A stretch of DNA of 64,000 bases from Sphaerimonospora mesophila NBRC 14179 = JCM 3151 (GTDB taxonomy: Bacteria > Actinomycetota > Actinomycetes > Streptosporangiales > Streptosporangiaceae). Position numbers and translations under genes: made by a program. Position 1 is the stretch's first letter, and each line of letters begins with the position of its first letter. Positions 16,277 through 23,824 of the stretch are shown here, piece by piece. Location of the stretch: assembly GCA_001552515.1 (NCBI GenBank), contig BCRI01000011.1, positions 23,676 through 87,675 of the forward strand, in the 5' to 3' direction. The notes beneath the pieces were generated by a model. It did no database searches. It saw only the letters and a program-made list of their open reading frames with translations, and had not been told where the DNA came from.

Positions 16277-16699
16277 TCAGGCCGCGCCCAGTGCGTCGTT
16301 CAGCTTCGCCAGGGCGCTGGTCATCTCCTCGCGCAGGCTGTCGCGGAACTCTGTCGGGTCCAGGGGTTTGCGCGGCTCGCGGTAGTGCTCGGCACGGCGT
16401 GACTCGAAGTCGGCGGGCAGTCCTCGTCCGGGTTGCGCCACCGGTCGGCGCCGACGACCCAGATCTCCTTGCAGCGCGGCTGCTCACGCAGGGTCTGGAA
16501 GGTGGCCACCTCGTACACCATGCCGCGCCACCCGGCGCCGGCCGCGGGTGTCGGTGCGATAGACCAGGGCGGCCCAGCCTTTTAGCGTGCCCTTGTGCTC
16601 TGGCGCGGTCTCGCCGAGCGGATAGTAGGCGGTGTTGCCCGGGGAAGACCACTTCGCCCGGGACGGGTCCTCGGGCAGGAACGTGCCGAGCAGCCGCAC
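16277..16699 (-). pseudogene. Tn3 family transposase, C-terminal remnant with frameshifts
   Basis: Three minus-strand frames together give the end of a Tn3-type TnpA: RLLGTFLPEDPSRAKWSSPG, NTAYYPLGETAPEHKGTLKG, then VYEVATFQTLREQPRCKEIW with VVGADRWRNPDED. In another frame follow KPLDPTEFRDSLREEM and LNDALGAA with a stop at 16277-16279. The segments are in correct order but out of frame, and the catalytic part is missing, so the element is dead. No terminal inverted repeats could be recognised. Confidence 0.8.
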
Positions 16700-16736
16700 C
16701 GTACCCCACTGACACCGCCCACGACGGGCATGGGCC

Positions 16737-16778
16737 GGGCCCGTGGTGCGGCGAACGCGACCGCCGCACCACGGGCCC
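16737..16778 (-). terminator. Strong terminator of the CE15 esterase gene
   Basis: A 17-base perfect stem (16737-16753 with 16762-16778, GGGCCCGTGG in the left arm) closes an eight-base loop, about 40 bases after the esterase stop. No U-tract is seen, as is usual in GC-rich actinomycetes. The neighbouring transposase remnant lies just beyond it. Confidence 0.75.
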
Positions 16779-16818
16779 GCCCGACCACGTACGGTTCAAC
16801 CGGACGGAACCGGTGTGA

Positions 16819-18510
16819 TCACGGACTGCTGCAGGTGGCCTGCGGAGTGGCCGAGGACCCTGCGCCGATGAAACCGAAGGCGGTGCTCGCGTTGGCGGCG
16901 ACCGAGCCGTTCCACGACTCGTTGCGCACCGTCACGTTCGAACCGGAGCCCGAGTGCACGCCGCCCCACACCTGGGTGATGGTCTGCGAACCGGGCCAGG
17001 TCCAGTTCACGGTCCAGCCGTTGATCGGCGAGTTGCCCGCACGCACCGTGGCCTCACCCTGGAAACCGCCGGGCCAGGAGTTGACCACCCGCAGCGTCGC
17101 CGAGCACGCGCCGGTCGGCCCGGACGGCGAGGGGGTCGGAGTCGGGCTGGGGCTGGGGGTCGGCGTCGGAGACGGGGTCGGAGACGGGGTCGGAGACGGG
17201 GTCGGAGACGGGGTCGGAGACGGAGTGGGAGTAGGGGTGGGGTTCGGCCCGTCGCTGAGGGTGGGGGTCTGCCAGTCCCGCCACTGAGACAGGTTGCCGG
17301 ACTTGCTGGGGGAGACCCGGAACACTCCGGTGTTGCCGCTGGTCTTGAGCAGGAACTTCCTGATGTTCTGCTGCAGGGGGTCACGCCACTCCGACCGGGA
17401 GGCGCAGTGGGTGCCGTCCTGGACGTCGGACCAGTAGCTGATGTTGGACTGCGCGCCGAGTGCCTTGTAGATCTCCGCCCCGGCCAGGGCCGCGACGCTG
17501 CCGGAACGGGCGGCCAGCCAGTCGACGTGGGGGTTTTCCATGATGAACAGCCCGCGTGGTGCGATCATGCCGATCATCTCGTGGGTGTCGACGGGCAGTG
17601 CGCCGGGGTTGCCGGTGTAGGAGCCGAAGGCATCGCCGAGCCAGGGCTGTTCGGAGTAGGCGCTGCTGAGCGGCTGGGCGCCGCTTTCCTGGGCGATGCC
17701 GCGGAAGACCGGCACGCCGGCGCTGCCGGATTCGATGGGCAGGGTCAGCGCGATGCGCTGGTCGAACACGCCGCTGACGAATGCGCCCTTGCCATAGCGG
17801 GAGCAACCGGTGACGCCCATGGCGTCGGCCTTGAGTATGGTGCCGCCCGACTGCTCGACGACGTCGATGATGCGGCTGACACCCCAGGCCCAGGCGGCCA
17901 GCAGCCCGGTGCTGCTGGAGGAGCCGTAGATGCTGTAGAAAGCACCCTGCTTGTTGTTGCGCGCGGTGCCTTCCTTGCCCACGGCCAGGGGGTCGTAGCT
18001 GATGACGGCGGCCCCGGCGGCCTTGATGGCGGCGGTGTCGGCACCGAATCCTCCCACGACGACCACGGCAGGGAACGGCCCGGTGCCGGAGGGGAGATCG
18101 ACCCCGGCCGAGAAGGCGGCGCTGCGGCCGTTGTGGGACACGTTGACGGTGATGCCGGTCCGGGAGACCGTCCCGGTGACACTGGACGGCTTCGCGGGCT
18201 TCTCGCCGTAGACGAACCGCTCGGCCAGCTTCTTGATCTCCGCTCGGCGGCACCGCCACTCGGCCTTGGTGGTGATGCGGGTGCCGTCCAGCTTCGTGAA
18301 GGGATCGGGAAGTTTCGCGTTGGACGGGCCGGAGCCGGGCACCGTCACCGCGCAGTCGGCGCCCTCGTCCTCCACACCGGACGCGGCGCTCGCGGTGGGG
18401 CTCTGCGCCATCGCGAAGGCGATGGACAGCATCGTCGCGACGCCCAGGACGAGCATTCGGCGCACGCCGGAGATCCGGCTCCCGCTGCGGGAGGTGATAT
18501 CGCCGGTCAT
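16819..18510 (-). CDS. Secreted glucuronoyl esterase (CE15) with C-terminal CBM2
   Basis: A 563-residue exported enzyme. The signal peptide spans residues 1 to about 43 (Arg-rich start, [15 protein letters not shown] core). The catalytic CE15 domain spans about 55-395, with GCSRYGKGA holding the nucleophile Ser237, ESGSAG with Glu260, and DGTHC with His368. These spacings resemble those of fungal glucuronoyl esterases. A Pro-Thr/Ser linker (about 408-457) leads to a family 2 carbohydrate-binding module with its aromatic residues and two cysteines. CE15 enzymes cleave ester bonds between lignin alcohols and 4-O-methylglucuronic acid on xylan. ATG 18510 has GGAGGAG upstream. Several dyads at 18597-18671 and 18815-18844 probably control it. 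Confidence 0.92.
   Translation of the reverse strand: MTGDITSRSGSRISGVRRMLVLGVATMLSIAFAMAQSPTASAASGVEDEGADCAVTVPGSGPSNAKLPDPFTKLDGTRITTKAEWRCRRAEIKKLAERFVYGEKPAKPSSVTGTVSRTGITVNVSHNGRSAAFSAGVDLPSGTGPFPAVVVVGGFGADTAAIKAAGAAVISYDPLAVGKEGTARNNKQGAFYSIYGSSSSTGLLAAWAWGVSRIIDVVEQSGGTILKADAMGVTGCSRYGKGAFVSGVFDQRIALTLPIESGSAGVPVFRGIAQESGAQPLSSAYSEQPWLGDAFGSYTGNPGALPVDTHEMIGMIAPRGLFIMENPHVDWLAARSGSVAALAGAEIYKALGAQSNISYWSDVQDGTHCASRSEWRDPLQQNIRKFLLKTSGNTGVFRVSPSKSGNLSQWRDWQTPTLSDGPNPTPTPTPSPTPSPTPSPTPSPTPSPTPTPSPSPTPTPSPSGPTGACSATLRVVNSWPGGFQGEATVRAGNSPINGWTVNWTWPGSQTITQVWGGVHSGSGSNVTVRNESWNGSVAANASTAFGFIGAGSSATPQATCSSP
17165..17224 (-). repeat. Five 12-base tandem repeats coding for the Pro-Thr-Ser linker
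   Basis: The unit GTCGGAGACGGG begins at 17165, 17177, 17189, 17201 and 17213; the last differs at one base. It encodes the PTPS repeat of the linker between the CE15 and CBM2 domains. Near-identity of the units suggests recent expansion by slippage, so linker length may vary between strains. Confidence 0.85.
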
Positions 18511-18596
18511 CGGGCTCCTCCGGGCGAGAGCCGATGGGTGCCGAGGACCAGTTTGAGACGTTTCAAGGCGATGCGTCCTTCCTCCTGGCGGTCCGT

Positions 18597-18671
18597 GACC
18601 TGTCACAGGTCTGCGGAGAGCCGCAGACCGAGCGAGGTGATGAATGTTTTCGAAGCCTTACCGAAACATTC
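18597..18671. promoter_or_regulatory. Cluster of three dyads upstream of the CE15 esterase
   Basis: GACCTGT-C-ACAGGTC (18597-18611) overlaps the hairpin GGTCTGCGG-AGAG-CCGCAGACC (18608-18629). GAATGTTTTCG (18642-18652) then faces CGAAACATTC (18662-18671), with one extra T in the left arm. The last resembles LacI-type sites of the CGAAA/TTTCG kind known at actinobacterial xylan genes. The hairpin could lie in the 5' leader of the mRNA. No lacI gene is in the window. Confidence 0.5.
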
Positions 18672-18814
18672 CGAGCCCGCAAGACCCAAATCAGACCGTT
18701 CACTCGGCAGGCAGTGGAGGCTGCGTTAGCTGTTTGCGCCCTTTATTCCTAATTGAGGGGATATCGACCGGCGAGGATGGAGGTGATCAACCGTCTATCA
18801 TCCCGACCGTCTCT

Positions 18815-18844
18815 GAAAGTTTTCGGTCAAGTGTGAAAATTTCA
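18815..18844. promoter_or_regulatory. Two GAAA-TTTC dyads in the esterase/tetR intergenic region
   Basis: GAAAGTTTTC (18815-18824) and TGAAAATTTCA (18834-18844) are short palindromes 20 bases apart, related in sequence to the dyad at 18642-18671. The stretch 18672-18939 otherwise contains no gene; it is relatively AT-rich and probably regulatory. Confidence 0.4.
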
Positions 18845-18939
18845 AGGACAGTCAGGATGGGTGATCTTCGTGGGTTTTCCGGGCAGGGCCGAGGTCCGCA
18901 CCGTGGGATCGGGAGGGGGAGTCGCAGGCGCCGGATGCC

Positions 18940-19548
18940 TCAGAGGAGCGGCCAGTTGCGCAGGGCGGCGTCGGCCATCTCCTGGAGTTCATCGCGGTCG
19001 ACACCGCTCGCGGTTTGCACGGCGATGCCGAATGCCAGGGTGGTGACGTAACGGGCCAGAAGTCCCGGATCGGTCTCCGCAGGCAGGTCGCCGTCGTCGA
19101 CGGCTCGCTGGAACCGCTCTCGGAGGCGGGAGCAGCCGTTGTTGCGCCAGGCGGCGAGAAGGTCACGCACTCCGCGCCCGGGGTCGCCGGTGGCCAGGGC
19201 GCCCTGGACGCCCAGGCATCCGTGGGGGTGGGCCGGGCGGGTGGTGGTTCGAATGGCGCCGGCCAGGATCGCGGTGGCGACACCGAGGGCGGTCGGCTCC
19301 TCCAGGGCCCGGGTCAGGTACGCGCCCGGGCCTTCGGTGTAGCGCTCCAGGGCCTTGCGGAACAGTTCCTCCTTGTTGCCGAAGGCCGCGTACATGCTGG
19401 TGGTGGAGATGCCCATCGCCTCGGTCAGTTTGGCCAGGCCGGCCCCCTCGTAACCGTGCTCCCAGAAGACCAGCATGGCGCGCTCGAGAGCTTCGTCGAC
19501 GTCGAATCCTCGCGGTCGGCCGACGGGGCCGGTCTGTCTGGTCTCCAC
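18940..19548 (-). CDS. TetR family regulator
   Basis: A 202-residue TetR protein. The N-terminal helix-turn-helix reads GRPRGFDVDEALERAMLVFW, then LAKLTEAMGISTTSMYAAFG and NKEELFRKALERY; the C-terminal helical domain is of the TetR_C type seen near short-chain dehydrogenases. GTG 19548 is the start, with GGGAG just before it. The divergent SDR gene begins 94 bases away and two near-identical palindromes lie between (19565-19624), so this protein most likely represses itself and the SDR/F420-reductase-like pair until an inducer binds. Confidence 0.9.
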   Translation of the reverse strand: METRQTGPVGRPRGFDVDEALERAMLVFWEHGYEGAGLAKLTEAMGISTTSMYAAFGNKEELFRKALERYTEGPGAYLTRALEEPTALGVATAILAGAIRTTTRPAHPHGCLGVQGALATGDPGRGVRDLLAAWRNNGCSRLRERFQRAVDDGDLPAETDPGLLARYVTTLAFGIAVQTASGVDRDELQEMADAALRNWPLL

Positions 19549-19564
19549 TCCCGCAGCCTACCGC

Positions 19565-19624
19565 TTCTGCATCGATCGATACAGAACGTGCTAATCTTCG
19601 AGTTCCGCATCGATCGATACAGAA
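19565..19624. promoter_or_regulatory. Two copies of a 22-base TetR palindrome
   Basis: Each site is built around ATCGATCGAT, with outer arms TTCTG/CAGAA or TTCCG/CAGAA: 19565-19586 and 19603-19624, centres 38 bases apart. Site one is 23 bases from the tetR start, and site two is 18 bases from the SDR start. This suggests one site per promoter. Confidence 0.8.
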
Positions 19625-19642
19625 TTCGACGGAGGCATTGAC

Positions 19643-20392
19643 GTGGGACTACTTGAGGGCAAGCCCGCTCTCGTCACCGGCGGCAGCACCGGAATCGGCC
19701 TGGCCAGTGCCGTACGGCTGGCGGCCGAGGGCGCACACGTGTTCATCACCGGCCGGCGCAAGACCGAACTCGACGCGGCCGTCGAAGTGATCGGCTCAGC
19801 GGCCACCGGGGTGATCGGCGACATCTCGAACCTGACCGACCTGGACCGGCTCTACGACACGATCCGCGGCCGGGGACGGGGCCTGGACGTACTGTTCGCG
19901 AATGCCTCCGTCGCCGCGTTCGTGACACTCGAGCAGGTCACCGAGAAGCACTTCGACACTCTCTTCGACATCAACGTCCGGGGCACGCTGTTCACCGTCC
20001 AGAAGGCGCTGCCGCTGCTCAACGACGGCGCCTCGGTGATTTTGAACGGCTCTACCAACGCGGACGTCGGGGATGAGGCGTTCGGCGTGTACGCGGCGAC
20101 CAAGGCCGCCATCCGATCGTTCTCCCGGACCTGGGCCAACGAACTCAAGGGACGCGGCATCCGGGTCAACACCATCACGCCCGGCCCGACCGATACCCCT
20201 GGTCTGTCGGGGCTCGTCGCCGACCCGGAGCAGGCCGCCGACTTCAGGCGGCGACTGGCCGCGAACGTGCCGCTGGGCCGGCTCGGGCGCCCGGAGGAGA
20301 TCGCCGCCGCCGTGGCCTTCCTCGCCTCCGAGCAGAGCGGCTTCATCACCGGTTCGAGTCTGTACGTCGACGGCGGCCTGAAGCAGATCTGA
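19643..20392 (+). CDS. Short-chain dehydrogenase/reductase (SDR)
   Basis: A 249-residue classical SDR. The cofactor motif is TGGSTGIGLASAVRLAAEGA. A basic ITGRRK after the second strand favours NADP(H). The NAG-equivalent reads FANAS. The catalytic Ser is in NGSTNAD, and Tyr and Lys in VYAATKAA. The C terminus EQSGFITGSSLYVDGGLKQI is typical. The reaction is oxidation or reduction of an alcohol/ketone whose identity is unknown. GTG 19643 has GGAGG upstream. It is under the TetR double operator and probably co-transcribed with the next gene after 76 bases. Confidence 0.92.
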   Translation: MGLLEGKPALVTGGSTGIGLASAVRLAAEGAHVFITGRRKTELDAAVEVIGSAATGVIGDISNLTDLDRLYDTIRGRGRGLDVLFANASVAAFVTLEQVTEKHFDTLFDINVRGTLFTVQKALPLLNDGASVILNGSTNADVGDEAFGVYAATKAAIRSFSRTWANELKGRGIRVNTITPGPTDTPGLSGLVADPEQAADFRRRLAANVPLGRLGRPEEIAAAVAFLASEQSGFITGSSLYVDGGLKQI

Positions 20393-20468
20393 GTTCCACG
20401 GCCGTACGTCCGGCCAGGACGGCGGCCGGCGACGCACTGGTCGCACGAGAGGTCGAGATGGAGGACCC

Positions 20469-21122
20469 ATGACAGTGATCGGCATCATCGGCGCGGGGGA
20501 GGTCGGTGGCCAGATCGCGCGTGCGGCGATCGCGAACGGCTACGACGTCGTCATCGCCAATTCACGAGGACCTGAGACGTTGCAGCACCTCATTGAGGAG
20601 CTCGGACCGTCGGCGCGTGCCGCGACCGCCGCCGGCGCCGCCGCCGCCGGTGACTTCGCGGTCGTGGCGGTCCCCCTCAAGGTGGTCAACGACATGCCGG
20701 AGGCGGAGCTGGCAGGCAAGATCGTGCTTGACACGAACAACTACATGGTCTGGCGCGATGGCCATATCCCGGTCATCGACTCGGGCGAGAAGACGGTTCA
20801 CGAGCTACGCCAAGAGCACCTTCCGCGATCCAAGGTCGTCAAGGCCTTCACCCACATCCAAGCTCCCCGCATCACCACCGCGGGTTTGCCGGCGGGCGCG
20901 CCCGGCCGTCTGGCGCTGTCGGCCTCGAGCGACTTTCCCGAAGCCGTGGAACTCGTGACGCGACTGTACGACCAGTTCGGGTTCGACACCGTCGACAACA
21001 GCCCGCTCAGCGAGTCGTGGCGCAGTGGCCCCGGTCAGCCCGCGTGGCTGGCACACGAGCACCAGACCCGAGCCGAACTGATCGCCAACCTCGCCCGGGC
21101 GCGACGGATCGTCTCGAGGTGA
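20469..21122 (+). CDS. NADPH-dependent F420 reductase-like protein (Rossmann, DUF/F420_oxidored type)
   Basis: A 217-residue single-domain dinucleotide-binding protein. IGIIGAGEVGGQIARAAIAN is the Gly-rich motif, followed by NSRGPETL, which would contact the NADP phosphate. AVVAVPLKVVNDMP and VLDTNNYMVWRD are conserved in the F420 reductase-like family, and KAFTHIQAPR is the middle motif. It may transfer hydride between NADPH and a small substrate or F420; family membership is clear but the substrate is not. It follows the SDR and shares its likely TetR control. It ends 101 bases before a convergent ABC operon. Confidence 0.85.
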   Translation: MTVIGIIGAGEVGGQIARAAIANGYDVVIANSRGPETLQHLIEELGPSARAATAAGAAAAGDFAVVAVPLKVVNDMPEAELAGKIVLDTNNYMVWRDGHIPVIDSGEKTVHELRQEHLPRSKVVKAFTHIQAPRITTAGLPAGAPGRLALSASSDFPEAVELVTRLYDQFGFDTVDNSPLSESWRSGPGQPAWLAHEHQTRAELIANLARARRIVSR

Positions 21123-21223
21123 GTCCGTCCGCTGAGCGACTTCCGTCAGGACCGACGGGGAGTCGGGCCCGGGCGGGTACGGTCGATCCAGGCCACCTGG
21201 CGATGTATCGCGGGGAGACGCCC

Positions 21224-21985
21224 TCAGGTGATCTTGCGGTGGTAGGTGACCATGGCGAGGGCGCACGCGACGATGAGGATGCCGGCGCACCAGGCGAGGC
21301 CGATCCAGACGTCACCGCTGACCGGTCGCTGGGCGAACAGGTCGCGGATCGTGTTGACGATGGACGTCACCGGCTGGTTCTCGGCGAAGGCGCGCACCGG
21401 TCCTGGCATGGTGTCGGTAGGCACGAACGCCGAGCTGACGAAGGGCAGGAAGACGATCGGGTAGGAGAAGGCGCTCGCGCCGTCCACGGTCTTCGCGGAC
21501 AGGCCCGCGATGACGGCGATCCAGGTCAACGCCAGGGTGAACAGAACGAGGATTCCGGCGACCGCGAGCCAGGCCAGGACTCCGGCGCCCGAGCGGAATC
21601 CCATGAGGAGGGCGACGAGCACGACGATCACGAGCGAGATCAGGTTGGAGACCACCGAGGTCAGCACGTGCGCCCACAGCACGCTCGACCGCGCGATCGG
21701 CATGGACTGGAATCGCGCGAAGATTCCGCTTCTCATATCCGTGAAGAGCCGGAACGCGGTGTAGGAGATGCCCATCGCGATCGTGATCAGCAGAATTCCG
21801 GGCAGCAGGTAGTTCACATAGTGATCCGATCCGGCGTCGATCGCGCCGCCGAACACGTAGACGAACAGCAGCATGAGGGCGATCGGCATGATCGAGACCG
21901 TGATGACGGTGTCCAGGCTGCGGGTGATGTGGCGTCCGGACCGTCCCAGCAGGACAGCGGTGTCGCCGAAGAAGTGCGTGGTCAT
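21224..21985 (-). CDS. ABC-2 type drug exporter permease (DrrB-like)
   Basis: A 253-residue membrane protein with six hydrophobic segments and the ABC-2 signature region GISYTAFRLFTDMRSGIFAR, FQSMPIARSSVLWAHVLTSV. It should pair with the ATPase encoded just upstream (nine-base gap) to form an exporter like the daunorubicin DrrAB pump. It is the last gene of the PadR operon. The substrate is unknown; a drug or lipid-like compound is typical. The start is ATG 21985. Confidence 0.9.
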   Translation of the reverse strand: MTTHFFGDTAVLLGRSGRHITRSLDTVITVSIMPIALMLLFVYVFGGAIDAGSDHYVNYLLPGILLITIAMGISYTAFRLFTDMRSGIFARFQSMPIARSSVLWAHVLTSVVSNLISLVIVVLVALLMGFRSGAGVLAWLAVAGILVLFTLALTWIAVIAGLSAKTVDGASAFSYPIVFLPFVSSAFVPTDTMPGPVRAFAENQPVTSIVNTIRDLFAQRPVSGDVWIGLAWCAGILIVACALAMVTYHRKIT

Positions 21986-21994
21986 CGTCGTTCC

Positions 21995-22792
21995 TTAGTC
22001 GTCCGTGCCGGCGTTTCCGGCCGCGCCGTCGTCGCCGATGATGGCGAGGAAGACGTCCTCCAGGGTCGGCTGTTTCTCGACGTACTCGACCTTGGCGGGC
22101 GGGAGGAGCCGCTTCAGTTCGGGGAGGGTGCCGTTCGCGATGATCCGCCCCTCGTGGAGGATCGCGATCCGGTCGGCGAGATGTTCGGCTTCGTCCAGAT
22201 ACTGCGTCGTGAGCAGCACCGTCGTCCCCTGGTCGGCGAGTTCCCTGACCGCCTGCCACACCTCGATGCGCGCCCGGGGGTCGAGCCCGGTCGTCGGTTC
22301 GTCGAGGAAGATGACGGGTGGATTCCCGATCAGGCTCATCGCGATGTCGAGGCGGCGGCGCATGCCGCCCGAATACGTCGCCACCTTCCGCGCGCCCGCG
22401 TCGGTCAGCGAGAAACGGTCGAGCAGCTCATCCGCGATCTTTCCCGGATGCCTGAGATGCCGTAACCGGGCGACCAGCACGAGGTTCTCCCGCCCGGTGA
22501 GGATCTCGTCGACGGCCGCGAACTGTCCGGTGAGGCTGATGGACTCCCGCACGTCCGCGGGTTGCGTGGCGACGTCGAAGCCGTTGACGCTGGCAGTCCC
22601 GGCGTCGGCCTTGAGCAGCGTGGACAGGATTTTCACGGCCGTGGTCTTGCCCGCTCCGTTCGAGCCGAGCAGGGCGAAGACGCCGCCTCGCGCCACGTCG
22701 AAGTCCACGCCGCGCAGCACCCGTAGCGTCTTGTACGACTTCTCCAGGCCCCGCACATGGATCGCGGGCTCCTGGGCCTGACCGACTTTCAT
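21995..22792 (-). CDS. ABC exporter ATP-binding protein (DrrA-like)
   Basis: A 265-residue ATPase. Walker A is LLGSNGAGKTTAVKIL, the signature is YSGGMRRRLDIAMSLIGNP, Walker B is VIFLDEPTTGLDP, and the C-terminal segment KVEYVEKQPTLEDVFLAIIG is of the DrrA type. It powers the permease at 21224-21985. The start is ATG 22792; the DUF1048 gene ends 19 bases before. PadR-controlled DrrAB-type exporters are usually induced by the drug they pump, so a resistance role is a reasonable inference. Confidence 0.93.
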   Translation of the reverse strand: MKVGQAQEPAIHVRGLEKSYKTLRVLRGVDFDVARGGVFALLGSNGAGKTTAVKILSTLLKADAGTASVNGFDVATQPADVRESISLTGQFAAVDEILTGRENLVLVARLRHLRHPGKIADELLDRFSLTDAGARKVATYSGGMRRRLDIAMSLIGNPPVIFLDEPTTGLDPRARIEVWQAVRELADQGTTVLLTTQYLDEAEHLADRIAILHEGRIIANGTLPELKRLLPPAKVEYVEKQPTLEDVFLAIIGDDGAAGNAGTDD

Positions 22793-22811
22793 CCGGATGT
22801 CCGTTCTCTCG

Positions 22812-23153
22812 TCACGGTCTGTCGCCCGCCGCGCCGTCGATGGCGTGGATCAGCCGTTCCCGCTCCCGGCTGATCCACTGACCCTCCGGGTAGTTGCGGA
22901 GAAAGGTCTCGGCGAACTCCACGGGGTCCTCGCCGACGACCGCGCGAATCGGCGTGCCGTTCGCGGCGCTCTCCTCGAACAGATCGGCGAGATCCTCCAG
23001 CATCGACAGCAGGCTGTCCGCCTTGCCCGGCCCGAAGAACTGCATGTACCGCTGCAGCGCATCGACCGCCGTGTGATAGTCCGCGGGTAGCCGCTCCGTA
23101 CGCGCCTTGTACTGCCGGTAGCGCCTCTTCTGCTCGATCCATCCCAGCGCCAT
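22812..23153 (-). CDS. DUF1048 family protein
   Basis: A 113-residue helical protein starting MALGWIEQKRRYRQYKART. It matches the DUF1048 family: a KxYRxYKAR start, DALQRYMQFFGPGKADSLLS in the middle, LADLFEESAANG, and EDPVEFAETFLRNYPEGQW. The function is unknown. Members are commonly encoded right after PadR regulators and before ABC exporters, as here (two bases after padR, 19 before the ATPase). It may modify PadR action or the pump. No signal or membrane segment is present, so it is cytoplasmic. Confidence 0.85.
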   Translation of the reverse strand: MALGWIEQKRRYRQYKARTERLPADYHTAVDALQRYMQFFGPGKADSLLSMLEDLADLFEESAANGTPIRAVVGEDPVEFAETFLRNYPEGQWISRERERLIHAIDGAAGDRP

Positions 23154-23155
23154 GT

Positions 23156-23485
23156 CTAGTTACCTCCTTCACGGAGCCGTTCGAGCCGTTCTGCGAGGAA
23201 GCTCCAGGTCTCCCAGAACTCTTCGAGATATTTCCGCCCCTGGTCGTTGACGGAATACACCTTGCGCGGCGGCCCCTTCTCGGACGGGACCTTCTCCACG
23301 TCCACGAGGCCGCGCCGCTCGATCCTGACGAGCAGCGCGTAGACGGTGCCCTCGGCGATGTCGGAGAAGCCCTGGTCCCGCAGCCACGCCGTGATCTCGT
23401 AGCCGTACGTGGGCCGGCCGGACAGGATCGCGAGGACGATGCCCTCCAGCGTTCCCTTGAGCATCTCCGTCAGCTGCCTGCCCAT
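23156..23485 (-). CDS. PadR family transcriptional regulator
   Basis: A 109-residue PadR protein: MLKGTLEGIVLAILSGRPTY, then GYEITAWLRDQGFSDIAEGT, VYALLVRIERRGLVDVEKVP and the RKVYSVNDQGRKYLEEFWET C-terminal helix for dimerisation. PadR proteins repress promoters until a phenolic or drug ligand binds. It is the first gene of a four-gene operon (padR, DUF1048, ABC ATPase, permease) and should control it from the palindromic region at 23513-23534. A ribosome site AGGAGG lies just before ATG 23485. Confidence 0.93.
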   Translation of the reverse strand: MGRQLTEMLKGTLEGIVLAILSGRPTYGYEITAWLRDQGFSDIAEGTVYALLVRIERRGLVDVEKVPSEKGPPRKVYSVNDQGRKYLEEFWETWSFLAERLERLREGGN

Positions 23486-23512
23486 GGAACACCTCCTTCC
23501 GCTACTCAGTAC

Positions 23513-23534
23513 TACTGACTACCGGTACATAGTA
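23513..23534. promoter_or_regulatory. Likely PadR operator
   Basis: TACT-N3-TACCGGTA-N3-AGTA is a dyad centred on TACCGGTA, 28 bases upstream of the padR start. CAGTACTACTG lies next to it. The position overlaps where the operon promoter should be. Confidence 0.55.
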
Positions 23535-23605
23535 ACGCTGAATAGCTGAGTCGCAAGCGGCCGGCGAACTTCGGCCCGCACGTCTTGTGCGCGGACGGGA
23601 GGGCA

Positions 23606-23661
23606 TTGCGTCCCGAATGCTCGATATGTAGTGTTACGGCATGTTCTACAGCTGAACTGTA
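23606..23661 (+). promoter_or_regulatory. Promoter and operator of the C45 acyltransferase, copy of the flavin reductase promoter
   Basis: TTGCGT (23606-23611), 17 bases, TAGTGT (23629-23634), six bases, then ATG at 23641. The palindrome TACAG-CTGAA-CTGTA (23647-23661) covers about +7 to +21. Forty of 49 bases at 23603-23651 match the flavin reductase promoter near 30782-30830 on the other strand, including the first four codons. Here the ATG opens only MFYS and a stop, so it may be a minimal leaderless uORF. The real acyltransferase start is about 180 bases on. Confidence 0.7.
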
Positions 23662-23824
23662 AAACGGGATCTCGGCCGGCACCGGGGCCGTGGAGATCAG
23701 CCAGGTCCGAGGGCCGACGGGATCACCCGTCGGTGCTCGCGTCCGACGCTTCCCCCACACGGCTCATCGGCCGGGCCGCCTCACCTCCGGCCTGGGAGAC
23801 CCTCCGCCGAGCCCTATCTGAAGC

